This document shows positions 25,002-32,383 of a stretch of 37,127 nucleotides of DNA, piece by piece. The notes under the pieces are model-generated. The model saw only the letters and a list, made by a program, of their open reading frames with translations, did not search any database and was not told the DNA's origin. Both the position numbers and the translations under genes were made by a program. This stretch comes from 2-02-FULL-48-14 sp964356195 (lineage in GTDB: Bacteria; Patescibacteriota; Gracilibacteria; UBA1369; 2-02-FULL-48-14). The stretch spans positions 1-37,127 of the forward strand of contig CAYHGP010000009.1 in the NCBI GenBank assembly GCA_964356195.1. The letters run 5' to 3'. The stretch's first letter is position 1, and each line of letters opens with the position of its first letter.

Positions 25002-26519
25002 TTAATAAGGAAACGGAATCAACTGGTTTCTTCTTCGGTAGCGTGCCTCGAACGAGATTCGGGGCATGGCTACTCCCACTTTTTTGTAGAACTTGATTTC
25101 GCTCGCCTGGTATTTAAAGGGTTTTTGTTCGGCCGGGCAGAAGAAGACTTGGTTGGCGAGTTCCATGGACACGTCTTTGATTAGGTCCGGCACTTGGTCG
25201 GTCGAAAGCACGCCCGCGGGAACTTGGCCGGATTGCGCGGCAACGGGGCGAGGGAAGTAGTCCTGAGCCAGCGTGTCTTCGTAGGGATAAAGTGAAAGGC
25301 TTTCGGGGAAAAATTCTCCATACTCGCCGGTTTTCATCATGTGGTCGCGGATTTTGTGAAGGAGCAACTTGTACTCTTCTTCGCTGTATTGCTTGTTGAA
25401 GATGCAGAACTTGGCTTTTTTCAGCCCGATGCAGCCGAAGCAGTCTTCACAAGCCCAGCACGATTCACAATATTCAAGGTTGTTCCCGTTTATACAGAAG
25501 CTGCAGAATTTGATATCGTAGATGTTTGCAATACTGACGGATTCATAGACGAGCGCGGTTTTCATACCGTAGGAATACACGTCGTAGCTATCTTTCATGT
25601 CTGCGCAGTTGACCAAATAGCGAGAATCTTCACAGTCTGTAACGGTGTAGCAGTTTAAGCAATTTTTGCTATTGTAAATGGACTCGCCGCTGCAATTTTC
25701 GGAACTCACTTCGATGTGGCGGATGGCGGGCCATTGTGCAGAAAACTTCTGCCACACTTGTTTGGCGTTTTCCAGGCCCTCGAAACTGTCCAAGCGGTAG
25801 TCTTTTATTTTTTGCTGGTACTCTTCTTTGTTGTATTTTTGATTGAATAGGCAATATTCCTGACGTTCGAGTCCGTAGCAAAACATTGAGTTTTTGGTTC
25901 CACGGCAGTTTCTTAAGAAAGCGCTGTCCGTGCAACCGTCACAATCGTCTGAAAATTTGAGGTTGTAGCAGTTTTTGACGTTGGTGCATTCGTAACAAAG
26001 CTCGGAAAGAATGATATTGGTGCCATCCACGCAATCTTTGCATCGTTCGCCGAACTTCAAATACATACAGTCTTCGTCGATTTCCGAATTAAAGATGAAA
26101 TAACAGTTTCGACAATTTCCGCAGTGGTTGGAATACTCAGAGTTTTCTTCATTCCCCGCGGTAGCCTTGTGCATTCGTGGGACCTTGCCCCAAAGCTGTG
26201 CATACTGTTCAAAAAATGGACGATTGAAGTCGAAACCTTCGAGAAATGGAACCGTGTGAGCCTGTTTGTGCCATTCGTCTACATGGTAAACAGGGAAGGG
26301 TGCGTCGGGCCTCACATTGGAGACAATAGTTTTTCCGCTGGCGTCGCATTTGCGCGCATAGAGCTTGCGTTCGTTGCGAAAACTGAGCCGACGTTGAAGG
26401 CGGTCTTTGGGGCAGAGCTTGGGCGCCGGCACGCCGCGTTTGGCGTAATACGCTTGATCGCGCTCATCAATTTCGAAGGTCTTTTGGCAGCGAAGGCAGG
26501 TGGGGGTGAGGGTGGGCAT
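25002..26519 (-). CDS. Large cysteine-rich protein with repeated CxxC/CxxCxxC motifs
   Basis: The 505 residues contain 32 cysteines by my count. An N-terminal zinc-ribbon-like unit (C8-x2-C11 with a partner in KLCPKD) and basic region lead into a long core of short units such as NHCGNCRNCYF, RCKDCVDG, LCYECTNVKNCY, DCDGCTDS, NCLNCYT, FCSFCINGN and YCESCWACEDCFGC. Spacing of the units resembles a stacked beta-helix or a metal-cluster scaffold. No membrane segment, signal peptide or redox signature is seen. Proteins of this kind appear to be common in Patescibacteria with no assigned function; I cannot name one. The stop lies 1 bp from the end of the convergent HtrA gene. Confidence 0.85.
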   Translation of the reverse strand: MPTLTPTCLRCQKTFEIDERDQAYYAKRGVPAPKLCPKDRLQRRLSFRNERKLYARKCDASGKTIVSNVRPDAPFPVYHVDEWHKQAHTVPFLEGFDFNRPFFEQYAQLWGKVPRMHKATAGNEENSEYSNHCGNCRNCYFIFNSEIDEDCMYLKFGERCKDCVDGTNIILSELCYECTNVKNCYNLKFSDDCDGCTDSAFLRNCRGTKNSMFCYGLERQEYCLFNQKYNKEEYQQKIKDYRLDSFEGLENAKQVWQKFSAQWPAIRHIEVSSENCSGESIYNSKNCLNCYTVTDCEDSRYLVNCADMKDSYDVYSYGMKTALVYESVSIANIYDIKFCSFCINGNNLEYCESCWACEDCFGCIGLKKAKFCIFNKQYSEEEYKLLLHKIRDHMMKTGEYGEFFPESLSLYPYEDTLAQDYFPRPVAAQSGQVPAGVLSTDQVPDLIKDVSMELANQVFFCPAEQKPFKYQASEIKFYKKVGVAMPRISFEARYRRRNQLIPFPY

Positions 26520-26536
26520 AGGGTGTTTTTATTGGA

Positions 26537-26755
26537 TTAAACTCCTTGTCGGTAGCGTTGAAGGCGGCGTCCTTCTTTGATAACTTGGATCCCGCCAATT
26601 TGAGCAATGATGGTTGGGGCTGCACGTTGTACCCCCACTTGGACGCGGGTCTCTTGGACTTGGGTTTGGACGTCTCCTTTCGGCTTTTCTTCACAGCCTA
26701 TGTCTTGCAGTGAGCTGTGGTCTGCGTATTCAGAACTTACGTTTAGGTCTAGCAT
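26537..26755 (-). CDS. Small hypothetical protein upstream of the Cys-rich gene
   Basis: A 72-residue open frame starting MLDLNVSSEYADHSSLQDIG and ending RRLQRYRQGV, with one Cys. It ends 17 bp before the Cys-rich gene on the same strand and sits directly behind a promoter with a perfect TTGACA. I recognise no family. A frame on the opposite strand is also open, so coding status rests mainly on promoter placement and operon spacing. Confidence 0.45.
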   Translation of the reverse strand: MLDLNVSSEYADHSSLQDIGCEEKPKGDVQTQVQETRVQVGVQRAAPTIIAQIGGIQVIKEGRRLQRYRQGV

Positions 26756-26776
26756 TGGACAAGTGGTTAAGTTCGT

Positions 26777-26806
26777 ACATTACGCATCATCTGCGACTGT
26801 TGTCAA
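26777..26806 (-). promoter_or_regulatory. Proximal minus-strand promoter for the small gene / Cys-rich operon
   Basis: Minus strand: perfect TTGACA (26801-26806), an 18-nt spacer and TAATGT (26777-26782, a weak -10). Predicted start about 15 nt before the ATG at 26755. Confidence 0.4.
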
Positions 26807-26828
26807 CGGTCTGTCGTGATATGGCCAC

Positions 26829-26856
26829 ACTATACTTGACTTTTTGAATCTGTAAA
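26829..26856 (-). promoter_or_regulatory. Distal minus-strand promoter, interlocked with the TrmB promoter
   Basis: Minus strand: TTTACA (26851-26856), a 16-nt spacer and TATAGT (26829-26834). Its spacer contains the -35 of the plus-strand TrmB promoter, so RNA polymerase could occupy only one of them at a time. Confidence 0.5.
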
Positions 26857-26864
26857 TATATACT
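26836..26864 (+). promoter_or_regulatory. Promoter of the TrmB-type regulator gene
   Basis: TTGACT (26836-26841), a 17-nt spacer and TATACT (26859-26864). Predicted start near 26871, leader about 35 nt to the ATG at 26906. It overlaps the divergent minus-strand promoter. Confidence 0.7.
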
Positions 26865-26905
26865 AGTTATGATTCTGACGGTTTTTTCCCACACAACTTA
26901 CACGC

Positions 26906-27694
26906 ATGATTGAACAGCTCCAAAAGCTCGGTCTCAGCTCCAAAGAGGCGGCCATTTACTTGGCTACGCTGGAGTTGGGGGAGGCGTCACCGGTTTCCAC
27001 TATTGCGAAGCGGGCGGCTCAAAATCGCACCACGGCTTATGATATTTTGGAGTCTTTGGTGAAACGCGGCCTGGTTATTTCTTCGGATCATAAAACTTAT
27101 CGTTACTATCGCGCTCAAGCTCCTGAAAAACTCATTGCTCACTTAAAGGAAGAGAGTGAAAAACTGGCTCGGCTTGCAGAGGAAGCAAAATCACTACTTC
27201 CGGAACTGAGTTCTCGCTACCGCGCGTTGACCGACCGACCTCGTGTTTATTTCTATGAAGGGGAGGAGGGGCTCATTCGTGTGTATGAAGAAACGCTCAC
27301 GTCTTCCGAGGAAATTCTGGCCTACGCCAGTGATCAGGCTAATCAAACGGCTATTCCTTGGTATTTCCCGCAATATTACAAACGCCGTGCGGAGAAAAAA
27401 ATCCCCATTCGTGCTTTGTTTCCGGACACGCCAAAAGACCGCGAACGTCATGCCCTTGATGGAAAAGAGTTGCGTCGTAGCCGTCTTGTCCCTAAATCCA
27501 AGCTCGATTTCTCACCTGAAATCAACTTTTTCGACGACAAAATCATGATTGCCGATTGGAAGGAAAAGCTCGGCATTATTATTGAAAGCAAAGAAATCGT
27601 AAAAGTCTTCAAGCAAACCTTCGAGCTCGCTTGGGAGGCGGCTGAAAAGTACAATAAGGAGATTGAAGGGAAGATGAAAAAGAAAAAAGATTAG
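26906..27694 (+). CDS. TrmB-type transcriptional regulator (A)
   Basis: A 262-residue DNA-binding regulator. The N-terminal winged helix (about 1-75) reads LQKLGLSSKEAAIYLATLELGEASPVSTIAKRAA, then TTAYDILESLVKRGLV, the TrmB family pattern. A helical linker leads to an effector domain (about 110-255) beginning RPRVYFYEGEEGLIRVYEETL and containing SPEINFFDDKIMI. TrmB proteins typically sense sugars and control ABC transporters in archaea, but no transporter lies nearby; ligand and targets are unknown. Divergent placement with interlocked promoters suggests that it controls itself and the Cys-rich operon. Confidence 0.88.
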   Translation: MIEQLQKLGLSSKEAAIYLATLELGEASPVSTIAKRAAQNRTTAYDILESLVKRGLVISSDHKTYRYYRAQAPEKLIAHLKEESEKLARLAEEAKSLLPELSSRYRALTDRPRVYFYEGEEGLIRVYEETLTSSEEILAYASDQANQTAIPWYFPQYYKRRAEKKIPIRALFPDTPKDRERHALDGKELRRSRLVPKSKLDFSPEINFFDDKIMIADWKEKLGIIIESKEIVKVFKQTFELAWEAAEKYNKEIEGKMKKKKD

Positions 27695-27758
27695 CGCTTG
27701 CGTTTGTGGTTTGGTCTTCCGGTTTTGTCGAAAAAGTTGATTTCAGGCATTTGAAAAG

Positions 27759-27780
27759 TTAGCCTTAATTATAAGGCTAA
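27759..27780. repeat. 9-bp inverted repeat after the TrmB-type gene
   Basis: TTAGCCTTA and TAAGGCTAA separated by ATTA form a 9-bp stem with a 4-nt loop. The plus-strand flank TGCTTGTTTTGG is only weakly T-rich, so it is at best a poor terminator. An operator for the next promoter (27802-27829) is equally possible. Confidence 0.55.
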
Positions 27781-27801
27781 TGCTTGTTTTGGCAAGGTCT
27801 G

Positions 27802-27829
27802 TTGACATTTTTCTAATTTCTATTAGAAT
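27802..27829 (+). promoter_or_regulatory. Strong promoter of the small unknown gene at 27856
   Basis: Perfect TTGACA (27802-27807), a 16-nt spacer and TAGAAT (27824-27829). Predicted start near 27836, leader about 20 nt. Confidence 0.7.
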
Positions 27830-27855
27830 GCGTGTCCTTTACCTTTTTCAGTTCT

Positions 27856-28119
27856 ATGCGAAACACTTTAGAAGCAATTGGACAAGCAATGCCGGTTTTA
27901 CGACAAGGTGCAAAACGTCTCGCTTTAGACCTGGGCGTTGATGCTTTAGAGGCTGCTGTGGGGCTCACGGATTGTTTCAGATCGGTTGGTAAAATTGACA
28001 ACTTGATTCGTGGGAGAGAAACGTCCCCGAAAGTTGAGTTGCTCGACCTTGCTCATCGTGGAATTTCAAAAGTTTCCGATCGTGTTCGGGCTGCGGCAGA
28101 AAGAACGGTTCAAATCTAG
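27856..28119 (+). CDS. Small hypothetical protein, 87 residues
   Basis: Read from ATG 27856: MRNTLEAIGQAMPVLRQGAK to the end AAAERTVQI. A longer reading from a GTG upstream overlaps the promoter region and is unlikely. The protein is basic, probably all-alpha, with a single Cys and no membrane segment. A strong promoter directly upstream argues that it is expressed. The stop lies 2 nt from the 3' end of the convergent tRNA-Val. I recognise no family; a small nucleic-acid-binding protein would fit composition and size but is a guess. Confidence 0.6.
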   Translation: MRNTLEAIGQAMPVLRQGAKRLALDLGVDALEAAVGLTDCFRSVGKIDNLIRGRETSPKVELLDLAHRGISKVSDRVRAAAERTVQI

Positions 28120-28121
28120 GA

Positions 28122-28198
28122 TGGTGGGCGCTGGGGGATTCGAACCCTCGACCCCCTCGGTGTAAACGAGGTGCTCTAACCAGCTGAGCTAAGCGCCC
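28122..28198 (-). tRNA. tRNA-Val (anticodon TAC), CCA encoded
   Basis: The minus strand folds into a complete cloverleaf: acceptor GGGCGCT paired with AGCGCCC, D-arm AGCTCAGCTGGTTAGAGC, anticodon stem CCTCG/CGAGG with loop TTTACAC (anticodon TAC), short variable loop, and T-loop GGTTCGAATCC. The 3' end is encoded as A plus CCA (28122-28124). It lies 21 nt downstream of the tRNA-Leu gene and is probably co-transcribed with it. Confidence 0.96.
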
Positions 28199-28219
28199 TT
28201 TTGTCCTGACATTATAGAG

Positions 28220-28303
28220 TGGTGGGCAGAAGAGGACTTGAACCTCCAACCCTTTCGGGGCTACCACCTCAAGGTAGTGCGTCTACCATTCCGCCACCTG
28301 CCC
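28220..28303 (-). tRNA. tRNA-Leu (anticodon GAG), CCA encoded
   Basis: Minus strand: acceptor GGGCAG paired with CTGCCC, D-arm GTGGCGGAATGGTAGACGC, anticodon stem CTACC/GGTAG with loop TTGAGGT (anticodon GAG), a long class II variable arm (about CCCCGAAAGGGTT) and T-loop GGTTCAAGTCC. The discriminator A and CCA are encoded (28220-28222). First gene of a two-tRNA unit. Confidence 0.95.
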
Positions 28304-28324
28304 AGGCTATATAAGTGCGCGAGC

Positions 28325-28352
28325 ATTGTAACGCATCTTGCTCAAAGCACAA
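28325..28352 (-). promoter_or_regulatory. Promoter of the tRNA-Leu/tRNA-Val unit
   Basis: Minus strand: TTGTGC (28347-28352), a 16-nt spacer and TACAAT (28325-28330), with a start expected about 15 nt before the tRNA-Leu 5' end. It overlaps the plus-strand promoter of the MgtC-like gene. Confidence 0.6.
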
Positions 28353-28366
28353 GATTTTTCTATACT
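28338..28366 (+). promoter_or_regulatory. Promoter of the MgtC/DUF4010 gene
   Basis: TTGCTC (28338-28343), a 17-nt spacer and TATACT (28361-28366). Leader about 32 nt to the ATG at 28405. Its -35 lies within the spacer of the opposite tRNA promoter. Confidence 0.6.
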
Positions 28367-28404
28367 GTTTCCTGTACGCCACCTCACCGCCACTTCAACG
28401 CCTT

Positions 28405-29697
28405 ATGACCGAACAACTCTTTTTCCTGCAAAACATGGGACTCGCCCTTCTTTTGGGCAGCCTCATCGGGCTTGAGCGTGAGCGTAATCGTCATAAAGAA
28501 GACTTACACGAGTTTGGAGGGATTCGAACCATGGCCCTCATCAGCACTTTGGGTTACTTGGTTTATGGCCTTTTCTCGGATTCGATTATGTTCCCCGTCA
28601 TTACCGGCGGTTTTCTGATTCTTGTGGTCGCTTCCTATGTGATGAGTTCCTACCTGGATCGTAACAGCGGGGCCACCACGGAGGTGGCCGGACTTTTTGC
28701 CTATTTGATTGGAATTTTGATGGCGATGGGGGAGTCTTTGTACGCCACAGTGATCACGCTGGTGGTGGTTTTACTCCTGTATTTTAAAAAGCCGCTGCAT
28801 CACCTTGCTCACCGAATCGAGACGGATGAACTTTATGACACCATTAAGTTTATCGCCATTGTGTTTATTGTTTTGCCGCTGCTTCCCAATGAGACCTTCG
28901 GGCCTCTGCTTGTGTTGAATCCCTATGAAATTTGGCTGATTATTGTACTCATTTCGACGATCTCCTTTGCCAGTTATATTGCCATTAAGGTGATGGGGCC
29001 CAAAAAAGGGATTGGGGCGGGCGGATTTTTAGGGGGACTTATTTCTTCCACGGCGGTTTCCATGAGTTTTTCTCATCTGAGTCGCAAGACTCCGCGCATT
29101 GTGAATCCTTTTATTTTTGGGATTTTGATTGCGTGTTCGGCTATGTTTTTCCGCACGCTCTTGACCGTTTCTATTTTAAATCACGATCTTTTGCCGCTTC
29201 TGTATCCGCCTCTGCTTGCCATGGGAAGCGCCGGTTTGTTGATTTCGTTTTACTATTGGTTTCGCCGGGAAGGGCAGCCTCTTAAAAGCTTTACGGAGAA
29301 GGACTTAAACCTGACAAGCCCGTTTCAGCTCACTGCGGCCATTAAATTCGGTTTGATCTTTGGCGCTATGCTTTTCATCTCTAAATTCATGGCGAGCTAT
29401 TTCGGTAGCGAAGGAGTGCTGGTCACTGCTTTTTTCTCGGGCATTTTTGATGTTGATGCCATTGCGATTTCAATGGCAAATTTGAGTAAAGACGGCGAAA
29501 TCACAACAACGATTGCTGCTTTGGGCGTAACGGTGGCTGCAATGACCAATACTGTTTCGAAAGCCTTCATTGTGCTCTTTTTCGGATCGAAAATGGTAGG
29601 AATTCGTAGTTTTCTGGCTTTGATTGCTGTGATTATGGTAGGTTTCGCGGCGCTGCTTATTTCGATTTCTCTAGGTTATGGCTTTACTTCAATCTAG
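28405..29697 (+). CDS. MgtC/SapB-DUF4010 integral membrane protein
   Basis: A 430-residue multi-pass membrane protein from ATG 28405; a longer reading from GTG 28315 crosses the promoter and was rejected. The N-terminal MgtC/SapB-like domain contains GLALLLGSLIGLERERNRHKEDLHEFGGIRT. The remaining hydrophobic domain, with about eight helices and IGAGGFLGGLISSTAVSMSFS in the middle, matches the DUF4010 arrangement. Family members are linked to magnesium or other ion homeostasis, but transport has not been settled. It overlaps the thioredoxin-like gene by 20 bp. Confidence 0.88.
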   Translation: MTEQLFFLQNMGLALLLGSLIGLERERNRHKEDLHEFGGIRTMALISTLGYLVYGLFSDSIMFPVITGGFLILVVASYVMSSYLDRNSGATTEVAGLFAYLIGILMAMGESLYATVITLVVVLLLYFKKPLHHLAHRIETDELYDTIKFIAIVFIVLPLLPNETFGPLLVLNPYEIWLIIVLISTISFASYIAIKVMGPKKGIGAGGFLGGLISSTAVSMSFSHLSRKTPRIVNPFIFGILIACSAMFFRTLLTVSILNHDLLPLLYPPLLAMGSAGLLISFYYWFRREGQPLKSFTEKDLNLTSPFQLTAAIKFGLIFGAMLFISKFMASYFGSEGVLVTAFFSGIFDVDAIAISMANLSKDGEITTTIAALGVTVAAMTNTVSKAFIVLFFGSKMVGIRSFLALIAVIMVGFAALLISISLGYGFTSI

Positions 29698-30193
29698 CAT
29701 GGTGCCGCTGGGCACCGCCGCTCCGGACTTCAATCTGAAGGGAATTGACGGGGAACTGCATTCGCTCGCGTCCTACGCAGCAAAAAAGGTGCTTGTGGTT
29801 ATTTTTATGTGCAACCATTGCCCTTACGTTCAGAAGGTCTGGCCTGGTTTGGTGGCTTTGGCCAAGCGCGCCTCGGAGGAAGTGCAGTTTGTAGGTATTA
29901 ATGCGAATGGAGGGAATGCGGACTACCCTGAAGATTCCTTCGAGAAAATGAAAGAATATGCGGCGGAACTGGGTCAGGAATTCCCTTATTTGATTGATGA
30001 GAGCCAGCTTGTTTCAAAGGCCTACGATGCGCAATGTACACCGGATATTTTTGTGTACGGCGAAGATCGTCGCCTGGCGTACCGAGGGGCGTTTGAGGGG
30101 CTGGAACCGGCAATTCAGGCTTTGTTGAAAGGGGAGGAGGCGCCGCTTGAGCAAACCCACTCTATAGGTTGTTCCATCAAGTGGGCTGCCTAA
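29678..30193 (+). CDS. Thioredoxin-like / AhpC-TSA family protein
   Basis: A 171-residue redoxin-type protein. The start MALLQSSMVPLGTAAPDFNL matches the usual beginning of this family, so the start inside the preceding gene is preferred over ATG 29699. A CxxC motif (CNHC) follows the strand VLVVIFM at about 45-51. The segment SKAYDAQCTPDIFVY holds the cis-Pro region. It is cytosolic, having no signal peptide. Likely a thiol reductase or peroxidase; the partner is unknown. It converges on the sigma-like gene with 3 bp between stops. Confidence 0.88.
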   Translation: MALLQSSMVPLGTAAPDFNLKGIDGELHSLASYAAKKVLVVIFMCNHCPYVQKVWPGLVALAKRASEEVQFVGINANGGNADYPEDSFEKMKEYAAELGQEFPYLIDESQLVSKAYDAQCTPDIFVYGEDRRLAYRGAFEGLEPAIQALLKGEEAPLEQTHSIGCSIKWAA

Positions 30194-30207
30194 AGCTTAG
30201 GCTTTAG
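30190..30207. repeat. Inverted repeat at the convergent gene ends
   Basis: CTAAAGC-TTAG-GCTTTAG, a 7-bp stem and 4-nt loop spanning both stop codons of the convergent thioredoxin-like and sigma-like genes. There is no T-run on either side; possibly a minimal bidirectional 3' hairpin. Confidence 0.45.
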
Positions 30208-31464
30208 TGAACTTCGCCAGGGTGTATTTGTCGCGTCCTACACGGGAGAACTGGTTCTTATTCTTCAGGTTCAAGTAGATGGTGATGGTTTTCACGTGGC
30301 GTTGATCAAGCACCGCCTTGGTGATTTCTTCGCGACTGCGAGCTTGGCCATCCGTGAGAATTTCAGAAATGACATCGGCCACGGTTCCTGTTTTGTAGCC
30401 CCAGTCTTTGAGGGCATAAATTCNNNNNNNNNNNNNNNNNNNNNNNNNNNNNNNNNNNNNNNNNNNNNNNNNNNNNNNNNNNNNNNNNNNNNNNNNNNNN
30501 NNNNNNNNNNNNNNNNNNNNNNNATGACATCGGCCACGGTTCCTGTTTTGTAGCCCCAGTCTTTGAGGGCATAAATTCCACGACCGATCAAAATGAAGTT
30601 TTCGTTGCGGATAAGTTCATTGTGTACCGCTTGAACATTCACACGTTTGCCATCGAACTGACCTCCTCGAATCATTTCGGAGATTTTTTCGAAGTGCAGG
30701 GGCTTTTTTTCTCGGTGAAAGACGAAGAAAATCTTATCGCGAAGGGTGCGAGGATGAATGTGGCGCCAAGTGTAGAGACCCACGCCATTTTCGGTGAACT
30801 TGCATTCTTTAATAACACGCAAGATGTTGGCAATGGTGTTTTCCGGTAGAGGTTGAGCCGTGCCTTCGTTGACTTTGAGTGCAATGGCATCAATAGGAAG
30901 CACGTGTTTGGCCTTTTGGAGGCTCTTTACCGCGGTGTTTGCCACTTTATTCACAAACTGATCACCGAGCTTGGCGAGACGCCAGTATGGGTGGTATTTC
31001 AGGGTGTTGGATTCGAAGAAAATGTCGGAATCCAGGGTGAGGGCCAGGTGAAGATCTTGGATTTCCTGGTCGTTCACATTGGGGAGAATGCGCATGAGCA
31101 GCTCTTTAAAGTAGCTGTCGCGGGCAACGCCGCCTTCTTTGTCGAGCAAGGCTTTGGCGAACTCGGTGAGAATCTTGATGTTGGTGTTTTGCGCGTTGCG
31201 TTCCAGCTTTCGGAGCGCCGTTTTCTCGATTTGTCGCACACGTTCACGAGTAACGCCAAAATGTTCGCCAATTTCCTCGAGAGTGTGGCGTTTTTTAGTT
31301 TCAAGAGCAAAACGGTTACGAATGATGTACTTCTCTTTGTCGGAAAGTACAATCAACAAATTTTGAACCAACTCGTGCAGCTTGATCTCCTGAGCGGAGA
31401 GCTTACTGTCGAGCGTAAAATTAGTGTTAACCATTTTGACAGTTGTTAGGGGCTTGACTTCCAT
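30197..31464 (-). CDS. Sigma-70 region 4 protein fused to a HARE-HTH domain (gene crosses a false gap)
   Basis: Broken by 100 N (30424-30523) flanked by identical 55-bp copies; merging them restores one frame of 370 residues from ATG 31464. A helical start is followed by a sigma-70 region 4 helix-turn-helix (about 30-92: VLSDKEKYIIRNRF, HTLEEIGEHFGVTRERVRQIE). There is no region 2, so it cannot melt DNA as a normal sigma factor. The middle is an unrecognised helical region. A HARE-HTH winged helix (about 240-302: KPLHFEKISEMIRGGQF, NENFILIGRGIYAL) and another winged-helix-like unit (305-370) follow. An upstream start at 31503 would overlap the promoter, and ATG 31434 is the alternative. Likely a transcription regulator contacting promoter DNA or RNA polymerase. 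Confidence 0.85.
30424..30523. other. Assembly gap, 100 N, false gap with duplicated 55-bp ends
   Basis: The 55 bp at 30369-30423 are identical to 30524-30578. As with the first gap, two overlapping contig ends were left unmerged. Deleting 155 bp makes the HARE-HTH frame continuous. Confidence 0.9.
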
Positions 31465-31495
31465 GGCCGTGTTTTCTTGGACTCTTACAACCCAG

Positions 31496-31524
31496 AGTAT
31501 CAAATAAAACCCCCACTTTGTAAA
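31496..31524 (-). promoter_or_regulatory. Promoter of the sigma-like gene
   Basis: Minus strand: TTTACA (31519-31524), a 17-nt spacer and GATACT (31496-31501). Predicted start near 31489, 25 nt before ATG 31464. A TGTCA-N7-TGACA inverted repeat (31547-31563) lies just upstream and could be an operator. Confidence 0.5.
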
Positions 31525-31585
31525 TAGCTGTGGGTCAATTTGGTGTTGTCAGAAATGTTGACAGATTTTATTTTTCCCTCCGTTC

Positions 31586-32383
31586 CTACCTTGTAAACGG
31601 TTCTAAGGCTTTTCTAAGTATGGTGTCGAGAGGAGTTTCTGAATTTATTCTACCAGAGATGAGAGTACAGAATTGGAGAATCCTTTCGATGGCAACGTCC
31701 GACGGAGGATGCTTGGAAATTTTTTCAATTTCTAGGACAAGCTGTTCTTCATCTTTTGGAAGGCAAATCCTTAAGTGAGCTTCAGGTTTTTTAACAAGAT
31801 AAGGTGCTTTTCTTTGTCCGAAATCTTTAATCAGTGGGACTCCAATTAATGATGGATATTGTTTCTTTTTCTTGCTTTTTCCCTCGGAACTCACCTCGTA
31901 AGCGAATCTGATGTCCTTCCTGTTTTGAGCGATTTCAACGTCAAAATGGGCTTCTCCACCTGTCTTTTTTAACTCATCTAGCACCCAGCCTACTTTTACG
32001 CCACCGTTTCTTAGAAGGATAACGGCGTCTTGCACTTCACGTGTAAAGTAACTTTTGTCTTCTTCTGGTATACCTTCGCTTAAAATAACTTTATCACTTT
32101 GTCTTCTTGGAATAACGGATTGTTTTACTAAATCCCAACTTTCTTGTGTACCTAAAATTTCCAATATTTTCCTCAATCTCTCTTCACGGTATTCTACAAT
32201 TTCTTGAGGAACGTCTATGTCAGCTAAGACGAGGGCTCCTTTTTCGCAAGTTTCTTTTTTCCGAATGCTTTCAGCAGCGCTTAAAAAAACTGCGGCATCA
32301 ATGGGCATCACGTCAGAGTGGACTTTTCTACCACACCCAACTCCAACCAATATTCCATAGCTCTCCCTTAACTCTTCACTCAT
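31586..32383 (-). CDS. Unknown protein, possibly a degenerate class I aminoacyl-tRNA-synthetase-like (Tyr/TrpRS) homologue
   Basis: 265 residues, no family firmly recognised. The order of elements recalls the TyrRS/TrpRS catalytic core: a Gly-rich strand with GRKVHSDVMP (18-27) where xGKxHxGH would be; LVLADIDVP (51-59) like the LLADxHA strand, then REERLRKILEILG (66-78); GGEAHFDVEIAQN (142-154) where GGxDQxxxxxLAR is expected; VPLIKDFG (182-189) and KAPYLVKKPEAHLRI (192-206) where KMSKS and its follow-on would be. The HIGH and KMSKS motifs are not conserved, so tRNA charging is doubtful. No anticodon-binding domain is seen. ATGA overlap couples it to the upstream TrmB-type gene. Alternatives: another Rossmann-fold nucleotidyl-binding protein or a cyclodipeptide-synthase-like relative. 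Confidence 0.4.
   Translation of the reverse strand: MSEELRESYGILVGVGCGRKVHSDVMPIDAAVFLSAAESIRKKETCEKGALVLADIDVPQEIVEYREERLRKILEILGTQESWDLVKQSVIPRRQSDKVILSEGIPEEDKSYFTREVQDAVILLRNGGVKVGWVLDELKKTGGEAHFDVEIAQNRKDIRFAYEVSSEGKSKKKKQYPSLIGVPLIKDFGQRKAPYLVKKPEAHLRICLPKDEEQLVLEIEKISKHPPSDVAIERILQFCTLISGRINSETPLDTILRKALEPFTR

Noticed and set aside
26607..26847. Two plus-strand frames of 70-77 codons upstream of regulator A
   Set aside because: They overlap each other and the minus-strand small gene, and run across the divergent promoters.
31586..32383. Naming the 265-residue protein as an active tyrosyl- or tryptophanyl-tRNA synthetase
   Set aside because: HIGH and KMSKS motifs are not conserved and there is no anticodon-binding domain; only a distant fold relationship is proposed.
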